Assembly (NCBI RefSeq): GCF_003797825.1
Contig: NZ_RKME01000039.1
Span: 1-42,911, forward strand
DNA: 42,911 nucleotides
Source: Gordonia sp. OPL2
GTDB lineage: Bacteria > Actinomycetota > Actinomycetes > Mycobacteriales > Mycobacteriaceae
Direction: 5' to 3'
In this document: positions 18,528 through 27,079 of the stretch, one piece after another
How the letters are laid out: each line of letters opens with the position of its first letter
Numbering within the stretch: the stretch's first letter is position 1
Notes under the pieces: generated by a model
The model's input: only the letters and a program-made list of their open reading frames with translations
Databases searched by the model: none
What the model was told of the DNA's origin: nothing
Program-made: the position numbers and the translations under genes

Positions 18528-19880
18528 ATGAGCACCCACGGGCCCGGCCGATCGATAGCACTCGATGCCCCCCGACACTCGATCACGGCCCGCGGATCAC
18601 GTGATGTTTGGTTGATGGGCGCTTGGTCCGTGATCGCGTTTCTACTTCCCATGTATCGACAGCTCCCGGATGCCGCACGAGTGCTTTGGTTCGCAGGCGT
18701 TTTCTCGCTGATCGTCGGATCCGCAGTGTTCCTGCGCCTCGCACGACCCCTGTTTCCCGGGGTGTGGTTGTTTGCCGGTCTGGCGAGTGCGATCGCCGTT
18801 TTGACTGCAACCGACACCGCAACCATCCCGGAGAACGCCTTCGTCGGAGCTCAGCTGTTCGCCGTACTCGGGTTGGCCGTGTTCGTCATGACAGCAAACG
18901 TCCGGAGATCTCGAAATTTCGTCGCGGCATTCTCCCTGTCCTTCCTAGCCGGCCAGAGCGCATCATCGCTCGCGGGAATAGCACAAGCCGCCGGGTTCGA
19001 TGTGCTGGGAATCGAGACGGTCCAGGGACGAGCGGCCGGCCTTTCGTCGCATCCCAATGTCCTGGGCTTGATGTCGTCGATCGCAATACTCGTCTGCCTG
19101 ACCATGCTGCTCCGCGGAGCACCACAACTCGGAACTTCTTTTGCAAGAGTTGCTTTGGGTGCGCTGACCGTGGTCAACGTCGGCGGACTACTGTCGACAG
19201 GCAGCCTCAGCTCAATGATGTCGGCCGGCATCGGAGTACTGGTCACCGTCGCGGTCATGCGCGATCGGATCAAGCACTTCGTTCTCGCGGTCGTAGCGAC
19301 CGCAGCAAGTCTGTGGTTCGTGGCTGAATTCACTTCGGTGTTCAATACGTTCCGGTCGCCGGCTGACCGATACCTCCAGGTCACGGGTCAAACAACGGCC
19401 GACAGCACGTGGGACATACGGAAGCTGACGTACGAGTACGCGTGGCAGTCAATCAAAGAAGCGCCCCTCTTCGGCCGAGGGTTGCCCGCCGAGTACGGTG
19501 GCACGTACGACGGTATCACGTTGACGCACAACATCTTTCTTCGCGCTTGGTTTCAGGGCGGTGTTCTTCTTGCAATTGCTGTCGGCGCGATCATCATCGC
19601 GATCGCAGTCGCGGCGATCCGAGCAGTGGTCCGCAAACAGCACGGAGGTGCGGCCGGCGTCCTCGTGACCATCGCTGCGTTTGCGCTCACCTCCGCATTC
19701 TTCGAACAGCCTGACTACTGGCTCCCCGCAATCGTCGCGTGGGCTGCGATCTCTGTCGACAGTAACGGCCTCCAGCCACCACAGCGGTGGCGGCAATCAG
19801 ATGTCCACGTAGGTGTCCGGGAATCGGTATCGACTCGTTCGAAGGCCAGGAGCGCGGGCGATCTCGAGACGACGAATTGA
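18528..19880 (+). CDS. O-antigen ligase/polymerase-like membrane protein (Wzy candidate)
   Basis: This 450-residue polytopic protein has roughly ten to twelve hydrophobic segments and the Wzy_C-type region: a large external loop with RAAGLSSHPNVLG earlier and FGRGLPAEYG...LTHNIFLRAWFQGG later, the arrangement of O-antigen ligases and EPS polymerases. In a Wzx/Wzy locus lacking any other polymerase it most likely joins repeat units on the outer face of the membrane. The last 40 residues are soluble and Arg/Ser-rich. ATG 18528 follows AGGGAA about ten bases upstream. It is divergent from the operon it serves, so polymerisation may be controlled separately. Confidence 0.86.
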   Translation: MSTHGPGRSIALDAPRHSITARGSRDVWLMGAWSVIAFLLPMYRQLPDAARVLWFAGVFSLIVGSAVFLRLARPLFPGVWLFAGLASAIAVLTATDTATIPENAFVGAQLFAVLGLAVFVMTANVRRSRNFVAAFSLSFLAGQSASSLAGIAQAAGFDVLGIETVQGRAAGLSSHPNVLGLMSSIAILVCLTMLLRGAPQLGTSFARVALGALTVVNVGGLLSTGSLSSMMSAGIGVLVTVAVMRDRIKHFVLAVVATAASLWFVAEFTSVFNTFRSPADRYLQVTGQTTADSTWDIRKLTYEYAWQSIKEAPLFGRGLPAEYGGTYDGITLTHNIFLRAWFQGGVLLAIAVGAIIIAIAVAAIRAVVRKQHGGAAGVLVTIAAFALTSAFFEQPDYWLPAIVAWAAISVDSNGLQPPQRWRQSDVHVGVRESVSTRSKARSAGDLETTN

Positions 19881-20048
19881 TCGCAGCGCACTCAGAGATC
19901 CTGTCTCCGTCGCTACAGTTGCTCACGGATTCCGTGGTCGGCAAGTCTCGCACCGTCGCGAATTCAACACTCGGTGGCGTTGGAGCCCCCGTCGTTCCGC
20001 CTACCACAACCGCACCGCTGAATGTTCGTTTCTAAGGCGGCCGTGCGG

Positions 20049-20339
20049 ATGCGATCTGTCGACCCGACGCAGTCTTTCGCAACATTGTGTGCTCTCCTCA
20101 TCTGTCTCGTTTGGTGCGTGACACGACCCGGTCGTCTGTCGTCTGCGGCGCTGTCCGTTTGCGCGATTGCTTGGATACTCTTCAACGGACCGATCGAGGG
20201 GCGAATCCTCTGGGTGTTGAACACCAGTCACGGTTTCACCGTGTCCGACATTCTCTCCGTGGTTTCCCTTGCTGTCGCGGCTTGGGCTTTCTGGAGCTCC
20301 CGGGATAGTCGGGCGTGTAGCGAGGGCGACCACCGCTGA
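20049..20339 (+). CDS. Small membrane protein, unknown function
   Basis: I do not recognise a family. ATG 20049 is preceded by AAGG eight to eleven bases upstream and gives 96 residues; ATG 20022 would add nine. Two or three hydrophobic stretches are visible (ATLCALLICLVWCV, SAALSVCAIAWIL, VSLAVAAWAFW), so it is probably an integral membrane protein. It lies 168 bases after the Wzy-like gene on the same strand, possibly in its transcript. Its stop codon is part of a short hairpin shared with the convergent GH16-like gene. Confidence 0.5.
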   Translation: MRSVDPTQSFATLCALLICLVWCVTRPGRLSSAALSVCAIAWILFNGPIEGRILWVLNTSHGFTVSDILSVVSLAVAAWAFWSSRDSRACSEGDHR

Positions 20340-20355
20340 CGCTCCTGTTCAGCGG
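20333..20355. terminator. Hairpin overlapping two convergent stop codons
   Basis: CCGCTGA (20333-20339) pairs with TCAGCGG (20349-20355) across a nine-base loop. The left arm contains the TGA of the plus-strand gene and the right arm the stop of the minus-strand GH16-like gene. It could end transcription from both sides although no T-run is present, as is common in actinobacteria. Confidence 0.4.
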
Positions 20356-21134
20356 CGGTCGACCCGAACCTCCCGCACCGACAGCTCCGGAACGGTCCGA
20401 TCCGACGCAGCGATCTCTGTCCTTGAGGGAAACTCGAAGATTGCGATGATCAGCTGCATCGGATAGTTGGGCGACTGATCCACGGAGTCGATCACCTCCC
20501 CGTCGAGCAGAAAGCTCACACCGTCAGCCCGCCAATCGACGCCATACGTGTGCTCCCGCGCAACATCGATCGGGGTACGAGGCGCCGAGAACTCCTCGCG
20601 CAATGCAGGATCACGGAACGCATGCACTCCCCGACCCAACTCGACACTCGGCATCGGACTGGACTCGACCGACGATCCGAACACCTCGACGAGGCAGATC
20701 TCGCCGCATCGATCCGGGTGGTCCTCAAGCCCGATCAGCCACGCCGAGAACATCGATTCCGGTGTCAGCGTCGCCCGGCACGTCACCTCGACCCGCCCAT
20801 GGTGCGGCGTCAGACCCCACAGCGTGGGCTGCGCTTCCCGCACAAGCTGACCGCTTCTGAATGGTTGCTGCCCCTGCATACTCCCCACCGGCCCAGACCA
20901 GTTGCCGCTCTGGATCGCCGACACCCGCAGCGGTGGATCATGATCTCCGGCGCACCACACCGGATGCTCCGGCGGGATCGCGAGCGTCAATCCTTGGGCG
21001 GTCGTTGACCATTCCGCGCGGGCGGCTGCTCGTGAACTCCACGCGGGCAGATACGCGGCGATCCACCGAGTCGGGTCGAGGCCCGCACGGAAATCCTCGA
21101 CCCCCGACGTCGGGCCGTAGGCCTGTGTAGACAC
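20349..21134 (-). CDS. GH16-like (beta-glucanase fold) protein with altered catalytic motif
   Basis: This 261-residue protein has the overall pattern of glycoside hydrolase family 16: HGRVEVTCRATLTPESMFSAWLIGLE, then EICLVEVFG at the active site, then HTYGVDWRADGVSFLLDGEVI. Classical GH16 enzymes carry Glu-x-Asp-x-x-Glu; here both glutamates are present but the central Asp position is Cys (E-I-C-L-V-E). No signal peptide or lipobox is visible, unlike most secreted glucanases. It may be an altered-specificity enzyme, a transglycosylase or a carbohydrate-binding protein. Its position beside the EPS locus suggests, without proving, a role in processing the polymer. Confidence 0.78.
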   Translation of the reverse strand: MSTQAYGPTSGVEDFRAGLDPTRWIAAYLPAWSSRAAARAEWSTTAQGLTLAIPPEHPVWCAGDHDPPLRVSAIQSGNWSGPVGSMQGQQPFRSGQLVREAQPTLWGLTPHHGRVEVTCRATLTPESMFSAWLIGLEDHPDRCGEICLVEVFGSSVESSPMPSVELGRGVHAFRDPALREEFSAPRTPIDVAREHTYGVDWRADGVSFLLDGEVIDSVDQSPNYPMQLIIAIFEFPSRTEIAASDRTVPELSVREVRVDRR

Positions 21135-21229
21135 GCAACTCAGTCAACCACCCGGGACCGAGCTGCACATCTCACGATCGACGAGCAATCATCACTCACG
21201 GTGGCCTCGGCTGCCGGTATCGTCGCGGC

Positions 21230-22075
21230 ATGGCATTGGCGGCGAGCGGTCTGATACGCGCGTTCGGTCGGCATGTCGCCGTCGCGGACGCCGACGTCGA
21301 GCTACGAACCGGGTCCATCACCGGTCTCGTCGGCCCGAACGGCGCAGGTAAGACGACCTTGCTGCTCATGCTCGCCGGGCTACTGCGCCCGGACACCGGC
21401 ACCATCACGGTGGACGGCGTGCAGGTCGATCCGCCGCGACTACGGTCGATGGTCGGGTGGATGCCGGATGTGTTCGGCACCTGGGACAGTCTGACTGCCA
21501 CGGAGATCCTGACCACGTTCGGCAGGCTCCACTCGCTGTCCCGGGCCGATGCCCGCAGTCGCGCCGCAGAGCTTCTCGACGTGGTTCACCTCGGCGAGTT
21601 CGCCGACCGTCCCGCACACGAGCTGTCCCGCGGCCAGAAGCAACGGCTGGGGTTCGCGCGCACTCTGGTCCACAGTCCCCGCATCCTGTTGCTCGACGAG
21701 CCGGCATCGGGGATGGACCCGCGGTCCCGGGTGGAGTTGCGCGATCAGCTCCGCGCTCTCGCCGACGACGGGTGCGTCGTACTGATCTCCTCGCACATCC
21801 TCACCGAACTGTCGGAGATGGTGGACGACGTGATCATCATGACCGAAGGGCGTACCCGGCCGACCGGTGAGCGCAGCAGCGTCGGACATCGGTGGCGCAT
21901 ACGCGAGGCCGGCCAACCGGCCGCGTCGGCGGCGACGATCACATTCCCCGACGAACAGGCCGCCGCCCGGCACCTCGCCGAGTTGATCTCCGCCGGACGG
22001 CCGGTGGCCGAGTTCGCCCGCATCGACACCGAACTCGAGGACGCGTACCTCGCGCTCGACGCCGATAGGACATGA
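21230..22075 (+). CDS. ABC transporter ATP-binding protein
   Basis: This 281-residue nucleotide-binding subunit has Walker A GPNGAGKTTL, the Q-loop region VGWMPDVFG, signature LSRGQKQRLGFARTL, Walker B ILLLDEPASGMDP and the switch histidine in LISSHIL. The architecture is that of ABC-2 drug/lipid/antibiotic exporters. The final 70 residues form a small regulatory-type extension. It overlaps the permease gene by four bases (ATGA), so the two form one exporter. Substrate unknown. Confidence 0.93.
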   Translation: MALAASGLIRAFGRHVAVADADVELRTGSITGLVGPNGAGKTTLLLMLAGLLRPDTGTITVDGVQVDPPRLRSMVGWMPDVFGTWDSLTATEILTTFGRLHSLSRADARSRAAELLDVVHLGEFADRPAHELSRGQKQRLGFARTLVHSPRILLLDEPASGMDPRSRVELRDQLRALADDGCVVLISSHILTELSEMVDDVIIMTEGRTRPTGERSSVGHRWRIREAGQPAASAATITFPDEQAAARHLAELISAGRPVAEFARIDTELEDAYLALDADRT

Positions 22076-23265
22076 CGATGACCACCGCTGCCGATCACCG
22101 GAGCCATGTCGAGCCGGGGCCACCGTGGACAGGGCGAGCACGCCGATGGTGGTCTGTCATCGGAGTCCTCGTCGGCCTGGAGCTTCGACAGCGGGTGCGC
22201 ACGACCCGCTGGAAGGTCACGTTGGCGCTCTCGTTCGTCGTCATCTCCGCTGTGGTCTTCGGCTCGATGTTCGTCGCCCTGAACCCGTCAGGTGCCTCGT
22301 ACCGCGAGTGGGCGCAGAACCTGTACGCCGTGGTGATGGGAGCCCTGCTGTTCCTCGGTATCGTCCTGGCGCCGACGCTGACCGCGACAGCGATCAACGG
22401 CGACCGCAAGGACGCCACCCTGGCCGTCGTGCAGGCCACACCGATCAGCAACTGGCAGCTGGCCATCGGCAAGCTGATCGGCAACTGGGTGTGCTGCCTG
22501 GCGCTGATGGTCGTCGCGTTGCCCTACCTGGTGTGGGCGATCATCGCAGCGCCGTACGGGGCCGGACGCGGGATACTCGGTGTCGTTGTCTGTGGCCTGT
22601 TGTTCGCGTGTTACTGCGGTATCGGACTGGGATTCTCGGCACTGACGGCACGGCCGGCGGGTTCGGCAGTCCTCACGCAGGCGACCGTGTTCTTCCTCCT
22701 GTTGGGGCTGCCGGCGCTGTTCGGGCTGCTCTACACGACGACGCAACAGGATCACGAGGTGACCCGCGCGCGGTACACCGCGCCCGACGGTTGGTCCGAG
22801 AACACCGAATGGACGCAGCCGACCTGCCGTGACGTCGAGTCGACCGAGAAGTTCGCGCACACCGAGCGCATCTGGTGGTTACTGGCTCCCAACCCAGTGC
22901 TCATCCTTCCGGACGTCGTTGCGGGACAGGACAACCCGCAGGTACGCATCTGGGACAGTGGGCACCGTCCGCCTGGCCCCACACTGCTCACCCCGATCGC
23001 GGAGGCGTTGTCGGCGGCACGCATGGGTCCCTACATCGATGCGCCGCGATGCGGCGATCAGCGAGCCTGGTTCAGCACCTCCGGTGACAGCAGTCCCAGC
23101 AGGTTCTATGCCGGGGAGACTGCGCATCAACATGCCCGTATCGGGGACAGTTGGTATCTGGGCCTGCTCATCAACATGGCGTTCGGCGCAATCGGCCTGA
23201 CCATCGCTGCACGCCGGTTGCGGGTGCCGGCTCGAAAACTCCCACGGGGCGTGCGGATCGCCTGA
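22072..23265 (+). CDS. ABC-2 type transporter permease
   Basis: This 397-residue membrane protein has about six hydrophobic segments: LALSFVVISAVVFGSMFV, AVVMGALLFLGIVLAPTL, LIGNWVCCLALMVVALPYL and further ones to the last at about 365-385. A large hydrophilic loop of about 130 residues (about 225-355), rich in Trp, Asp and Pro, lies before the last segment and is probably external. NGDRKDATLAVVQATPISNWQLAIGKLIGN matches the cytoplasmic coupling region of ABC-2 permeases. Partner of the ATPase at 21230. A hairpin follows the stop. Confidence 0.88.
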   Translation: MTMTTAADHRSHVEPGPPWTGRARRWWSVIGVLVGLELRQRVRTTRWKVTLALSFVVISAVVFGSMFVALNPSGASYREWAQNLYAVVMGALLFLGIVLAPTLTATAINGDRKDATLAVVQATPISNWQLAIGKLIGNWVCCLALMVVALPYLVWAIIAAPYGAGRGILGVVVCGLLFACYCGIGLGFSALTARPAGSAVLTQATVFFLLLGLPALFGLLYTTTQQDHEVTRARYTAPDGWSENTEWTQPTCRDVESTEKFAHTERIWWLLAPNPVLILPDVVAGQDNPQVRIWDSGHRPPGPTLLTPIAEALSAARMGPYIDAPRCGDQRAWFSTSGDSSPSRFYAGETAHQHARIGDSWYLGLLINMAFGAIGLTIAARRLRVPARKLPRGVRIA

Positions 23266-23296
23266 GCGTGTCATGGAGGGCCGAAAGGACACGCTC
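23264..23296. terminator. Hairpin between convergent ABC permease and SDR genes
   Basis: GAGCGTGTC (23264-23272) pairs with GACACGCTC (23288-23296) across a 15-base loop. The stem starts inside the permease stop codon and ends 22 bases before the SDR stop, so it is well placed to terminate transcripts from both directions. No T-run follows. Confidence 0.55.
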
Positions 23297-23318
23297 CATC
23301 GCACCAGGGAACCGTCGC

Positions 23319-24065
23319 TCAGCGCCGCAGCAGTCCGCCGTCGACGACGTGTTGACTTCCGGTGATGTACCCGGCGTCGTCGGAGAGCAAGAAGGCAGCC
23401 ATCGCAGCGACTTCGTCCGGCGTCCCGGTGCGTGCGAGGGGAACGTCGGCCAGAACACCCTGTTCGAACGTGGTGCGCACCTCGGTGGTCATGAAGTCGC
23501 GGAAGTTCGTGTCGGTGGCGCCGGGGATCAGGGTGTTGACGCGGATGGACCGCGGGGCGAGTTCCGCCGCCCAGCACTGTGCTGCCGCAATGAGCCCGGC
23601 TTTCGTCGCCGCGTACAGCGACGTGCCCGCCGCTGCCTCGTACGCGGAGGTCGATGAGGTGACCAGCACCGCCGCACCGGGATTGAGCTTCGGTACAAGC
23701 GCGGCGAGCTGTAGAAACGGGCCACGGAGGTTGACAGCGATCAGAGCATCGAACGCGTCGGCGTCGACCGCCTCCACAGGGCCTACCGTTGCGCGACCGG
23801 CGTTGAGCCACAGCCCGTCGATTCCGCCCTCGACCGCACGTGCCAACTCCTCACCCGCCTCTCGTGACGACGCATCGTTGGCGACCACGGTGGCATTCGA
23901 GATCTCGGCCGTCACGGCGTCGAGCCGATCGACGTGGGTTCCGGTCAGCGTCAGACGCGCCCCTTCGGAGGACAGCCGACGTGCGCCGGCTCGTCCGATT
24001 CCGCTCGTCGCACCTGTGATCACGATGTGCTTGCCGGCAAATCGTCCGTCGGTTCGTTGTGCCAT
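23319..24065 (-). CDS. Short-chain dehydrogenase/reductase
   Basis: ATG 24065 gives 248 residues, the standard length for a classical SDR; the frame upstream to 24230 has no family content. The cofactor motif is TGATSGIGRAGA, the structural NAG motif is LWLNAG, and the active site has the SSTSAYEA serine region and YAATKAG with Tyr-x-x-x-Lys. The C-terminus GDAGYITGSQHVVDGG-like stretch (SDDAGYITGSQHVVDGG) is typical of FabG-like enzymes. TGTHVDR after the first motif suggests NADP preference, weakly. Substrate unknown. It is divergent from the ABC exporter gene across 282 bases. Confidence 0.92.
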   Translation of the reverse strand: MAQRTDGRFAGKHIVITGATSGIGRAGARRLSSEGARLTLTGTHVDRLDAVTAEISNATVVANDASSREAGEELARAVEGGIDGLWLNAGRATVGPVEAVDADAFDALIAVNLRGPFLQLAALVPKLNPGAAVLVTSSTSAYEAAAGTSLYAATKAGLIAAAQCWAAELAPRSIRVNTLIPGATDTNFRDFMTTEVRTTFEQGVLADVPLARTGTPDEVAAMAAFLLSDDAGYITGSQHVVDGGLLRR

Positions 24066-24347
24066 GGCGTCCACAGTAGGGACGGGCATCGCGAGTTGCA
24101 GCAGACCCGAGAGGCCGCAGACGCGACGACCACCGACTCGATCAATGCGACCCTGACGAAGAAGCTGTCCCCGACCCGGGTTAGTGCACCGACCGTTCTT
24201 CGTGCCACGGGGTGTCCAGTTGTCCCCCACACTGGTGACATCGCTTCCGCCTGCTGCGGTGGACGTCGATGCACGATGCGCCGCAACAACTTCTGCCGTG
24301 CATTTACTCGAGTGTCATCGGCGCTCATCGCCTCTATCGTGGCTGGT

Positions 24348-26111
24348 ATGTCCTCGAACTCACGCGATGAGGTGCTCGACCGGGGCGGGTGGCGGTTGCT
24401 TGCCCGGTGGATGCGACCCGAAGCCGCCGTTCTCGCCGTGGCATTGATCCTCGGCCTCGTGACTGCTGCCGTCGAACTGATCAGTCCACTCGTCACACGA
24501 GAAGTGTTGCAGAGAATGAACTCTCACACTCCTGTCACCGGTGTGGCCCTTCTGTTGGTCGGGGTTTTGGTGATATCCACCGCGATCGGATACGTGCAGA
24601 TGGTGATGCTCGGATCGTTGGCCGAGCGGATCGTACGATCAGTTCGTCGCTCGATGTTGGCGTCGCTGCTACGTGCGCGCATAGGCGCCACCCGCACCGC
24701 CGGTGAGATGGCCTCACGCGTGACCTCGGATACCACTTTGATCCGCGAAGCAGCCACTGGAAGCGTCGTGCAGTTCGTCAACGGGATCATCGCACTGGTG
24801 GGCAGCCTGGCGTTGATGGCCTACCTCGACGTGATCCTGTTGGCCTTCACCGCCGCGGTGATCATCGCTGGCATGTCCTTGGCACTGCTGTTGATGCCGC
24901 GGCTGTCGCGCCTGCAACAGCAGGTTCAGGAGCAGCTGGGTCAGCTCGGCGAACGGCTGGACGGCACAGTGCGCGCCATGCGCACCGTCAAAGCGTCGCA
25001 GGCCGAGGACCGAGAATTGGCAGTCCTCTACGACCGCGTCGACGACGCCCAGACGCTCGGAGTCCGAGCCGTGCGGGTCGAAGCAGCCGCCGCCATGCTG
25101 ACCGGCTTGGCGGTCAACGTCGTATTGATCGTGGTGTTGGTCGTCGGTGCGTGGCGTGTGTCGACCGGAGCACTCGACGTGCCCAGTCTGGTCGCATTCC
25201 TCCTGTACGTCTTCGCACTGACCTCCCCGGCCGGGATGATCATGATGAGCGTCACCACCATGCAATCAGGCCTGGCCGCTGCGCGCCGTATCGACGAGGT
25301 GACCGGTTTGGATCGAGAGAGCGATCCAGACGACTCACGCGACGATCACCTCACCGACCAGGCCGACGTCCGAGCAGTGCTCGAGCTCGAGGACGTGACC
25401 GTGCGCTACCTGCCCGACCAACCGCCCGCGCTGAAGTCCGTCAGCATGGCCGTCCCTCAACGCGGCCACATCGCTCTCGTCGGCCCCTCGGGCGCAGGGA
25501 AGACCACAGTGCTCTCGACGCTTTTGCGGTTCACCAATCCCGACTCGGGACGGATTCTGCTCGACGGCATTCCCTATGAGCGGTGGACCATCCCCGCCGT
25601 GCGTTCGCAGATCGGCTACGTCGAACAAGACGCCCCGCTCGTGCCCGGCACCGTGCGAGACAACATCACTCACGCAGCACCGTCGACGTCGGACGACGAG
25701 GTATGGCGCTCACTCGAGGCCGTTGCCCTCGACAGACGGGTTCGGTCACTCGCCTCCGGTCTCGATCACACCATCACCGCGTCCACGCTGTCCGGGGGCG
25801 AACGTCAACGCATCGCCGTCGCTCGCGCCCTCGTAACCCGCCCACGGGTTCTGCTCCTCGATGAAGCCACCGCTCAACTCGACGCTCTCACCGAATCCGC
25901 AATCATCGGCGCGGTACGCGAACTGGCTACTGATGGTGTTGTCGTCACCGTTGCTCACCGCCTGTCCACGATCATCGACGCAGACCATATCTTCATCTTC
26001 GAAGACGGCTCCATTCGCGCCACGGGAACCCACCAGGAGCTGCTGAGCACCGATTCGCTATATCGCGAACTCATTGAGGCACTGCAGATATCGTCCGCGA
26101 CAGCACCCTGA
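24348..26111 (+). CDS. ABC exporter, fused membrane and ATPase domains
   Basis: ATG 24348 was chosen because the protein then begins MSSNSRDEVLDRGGWRLLARW, directly ahead of the first membrane segment; the open frame further upstream (to 23934) lies over the SDR gene and has no domain content. The 587-residue half-transporter has six membrane segments (to about residue 300) and a nucleotide-binding domain with Walker A GPSGAGKTTV, signature LSGGERQRIAVARAL, Walker B RVLLLDEATAQLDA and H-loop VVTVAHRLSTI. It belongs to the MsbA/MDR-like class and should work as a homodimer or with a partner not seen here. Substrate unknown; drug or lipid efflux is typical. Confidence 0.93.
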   Translation: MSSNSRDEVLDRGGWRLLARWMRPEAAVLAVALILGLVTAAVELISPLVTREVLQRMNSHTPVTGVALLLVGVLVISTAIGYVQMVMLGSLAERIVRSVRRSMLASLLRARIGATRTAGEMASRVTSDTTLIREAATGSVVQFVNGIIALVGSLALMAYLDVILLAFTAAVIIAGMSLALLLMPRLSRLQQQVQEQLGQLGERLDGTVRAMRTVKASQAEDRELAVLYDRVDDAQTLGVRAVRVEAAAAMLTGLAVNVVLIVVLVVGAWRVSTGALDVPSLVAFLLYVFALTSPAGMIMMSVTTMQSGLAAARRIDEVTGLDRESDPDDSRDDHLTDQADVRAVLELEDVTVRYLPDQPPALKSVSMAVPQRGHIALVGPSGAGKTTVLSTLLRFTNPDSGRILLDGIPYERWTIPAVRSQIGYVEQDAPLVPGTVRDNITHAAPSTSDDEVWRSLEAVALDRRVRSLASGLDHTITASTLSGGERQRIAVARALVTRPRVLLLDEATAQLDALTESAIIGAVRELATDGVVVTVAHRLSTIIDADHIFIFEDGSIRATGTHQELLSTDSLYRELIEALQISSATAP

Positions 26112-26130
26112 TCGCACGGTCGCTATCACC

Positions 26131-26190
26131 CAGCGCTGAGGGAGTGAAGCCGTGAGGCGAGCGACACCCCGACGCGTCTGCTAAGGGAGG
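26131..26190. repeat. Possible degenerate dispersed repeat
   Basis: The stretch starting near CGCTGAGGGAGTGAAGC and ending near CTAAGGGAGG recalls the type A repeats at 39-80 and 2177-2210 in its ends and in GCGAGCGAC. It lies in the 94-base gap between the convergent ABC exporter and lipoprotein genes. The resemblance is loose. Confidence 0.3.
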
Positions 26191-26205
26191 GCACCGATGG
26201 CAGCG

Positions 26206-26646
26206 CTATCCACAGAGCTCCGCTGCCGCACGAATGTTGGCCGGCGTCGAATCGGAGTACACCGACACAAAGTAGGCCTGGGAGGCGCCCGGAACATTCA
26301 GTCTCGAGCCAGTAGTCTCGCACCGGTGGATCAAGCTGTGACCGTCGAACTCTGCCTTGGACAACAAACGCTGTCCGTCGCATACGCTCGTGGCATCAGC
26401 GCCGGTCCTCACTGAGAGATAGACGACTCCTGAGTCGTTGCTTGCGTATTCGCAGAGCAACACTCGAACAGGCGACAAGTACATCGGTCGCGATATGGTG
26501 GGCGACGCGGTCCCACCCGGGCCAAGCTGCCAACGACCGCCGGTCGAAGTTTCGGACGTCTCTGATATGTCTTCGGCACATCCAGACAAACCTGCGACGA
26601 CGATGGCTCCAAGCACGACACACACTCGCCGCCACGTTCGGATCAT
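26206..26646 (-). CDS. Small lipoprotein, unknown function
   Basis: ATG 26646 gives 146 residues that begin with a clear lipoprotein signal: MIRTWRRVC, a hydrophobic core (VVLGAIVVAGL) and the lipobox LSGC, so Cys23 should be lipidated and the protein anchored on the outer face of the membrane. The mature part is polar, with three more Cys residues (CEY, CDGQ, CETT) and a fourth near the end (ELCG), possibly forming disulfides. I recognise no family. It is 157 bases downstream of the atpE-like gene on the same strand; whether it is co-transcribed is unclear. Confidence 0.72.
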   Translation of the reverse strand: MIRTWRRVCVVLGAIVVAGLSGCAEDISETSETSTGGRWQLGPGGTASPTISRPMYLSPVRVLLCEYASNDSGVVYLSVRTGADATSVCDGQRLLSKAEFDGHSLIHRCETTGSRLNVPGASQAYFVSVYSDSTPANIRAAAELCG

Positions 26647-26803
26647 CTGCAAACCGTACCGGGTACTGCTCTCGGCCGGACATATGACGACGATTCCGGA
26701 CGTCGCCTGCAGCAGCATTTCGGTCGGTGTCCGTCGGTGGTGCCCGTCCGGTAGCTTCTTCCAAAGCGATGCAACTGCCACGGAGGGAGGCCTCGTTCTC
26801 GCG

Positions 26804-27055
26804 CTAAGACGCACCCGGAGTCGCGAACACGAACAGTGCCATGAACGCGATGTTGATGAAGAAGGCAGCCTCAACGAGGCTCACGGTGATGAAAAAGGGT
26901 GTCATCAGACGGTTTTGGGCCTCGGGCTGCCGCGCGACACCTTCGATGAAACGCGATCCGGCGAGTCCGTTGCCGATTCCCGCGGCGATCGCGCCGCCGG
27001 CGAGGATGATCGAACCGGCGAGCAAGGCGTCGCCGACGAGTGCTTCACTGGCCAT
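26804..27055 (-). CDS. atpE: Solitary ATP synthase F0 subunit c paralogue
   Basis: This 83-residue double-helix protein closely matches mycobacterial AtpE: LAGGAIAAGIGNG in helix 1, the polar loop ARQPEAQ, and helix 2 TPFFITVSLVEAAFFINIAFMALFVFATP (landmarks TPFFITV, LVEAA and FVFATP). The proton-carrying carboxylate is Glu62 (M. tuberculosis E61). At the position of M. tuberculosis D28 it has Asn29. No other ATP synthase gene is near; instead it starts 24 bases after the glycosyltransferase stop, with GGAG upstream, as the third gene of a TetR-glycosyltransferase-atpE unit. It is probably an alternative or protective c-ring subunit. The chromosomal atp operon is expected elsewhere. Confidence 0.9.
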   Translation of the reverse strand: MASEALVGDALLAGSIILAGGAIAAGIGNGLAGSRFIEGVARQPEAQNRLMTPFFITVSLVEAAFFINIAFMALFVFATPGAS

Positions 27056-27079
27056 GGCAGGTTCTCCATCCTGTTGACA

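Noticed and set aside
23934..24347. N-terminal extension of the ABC exporter frame
   Set aside because: It overlaps the SDR gene in antisense, has no recognisable content, and the protein starts naturally at ATG 24348 ahead of the first membrane segment.
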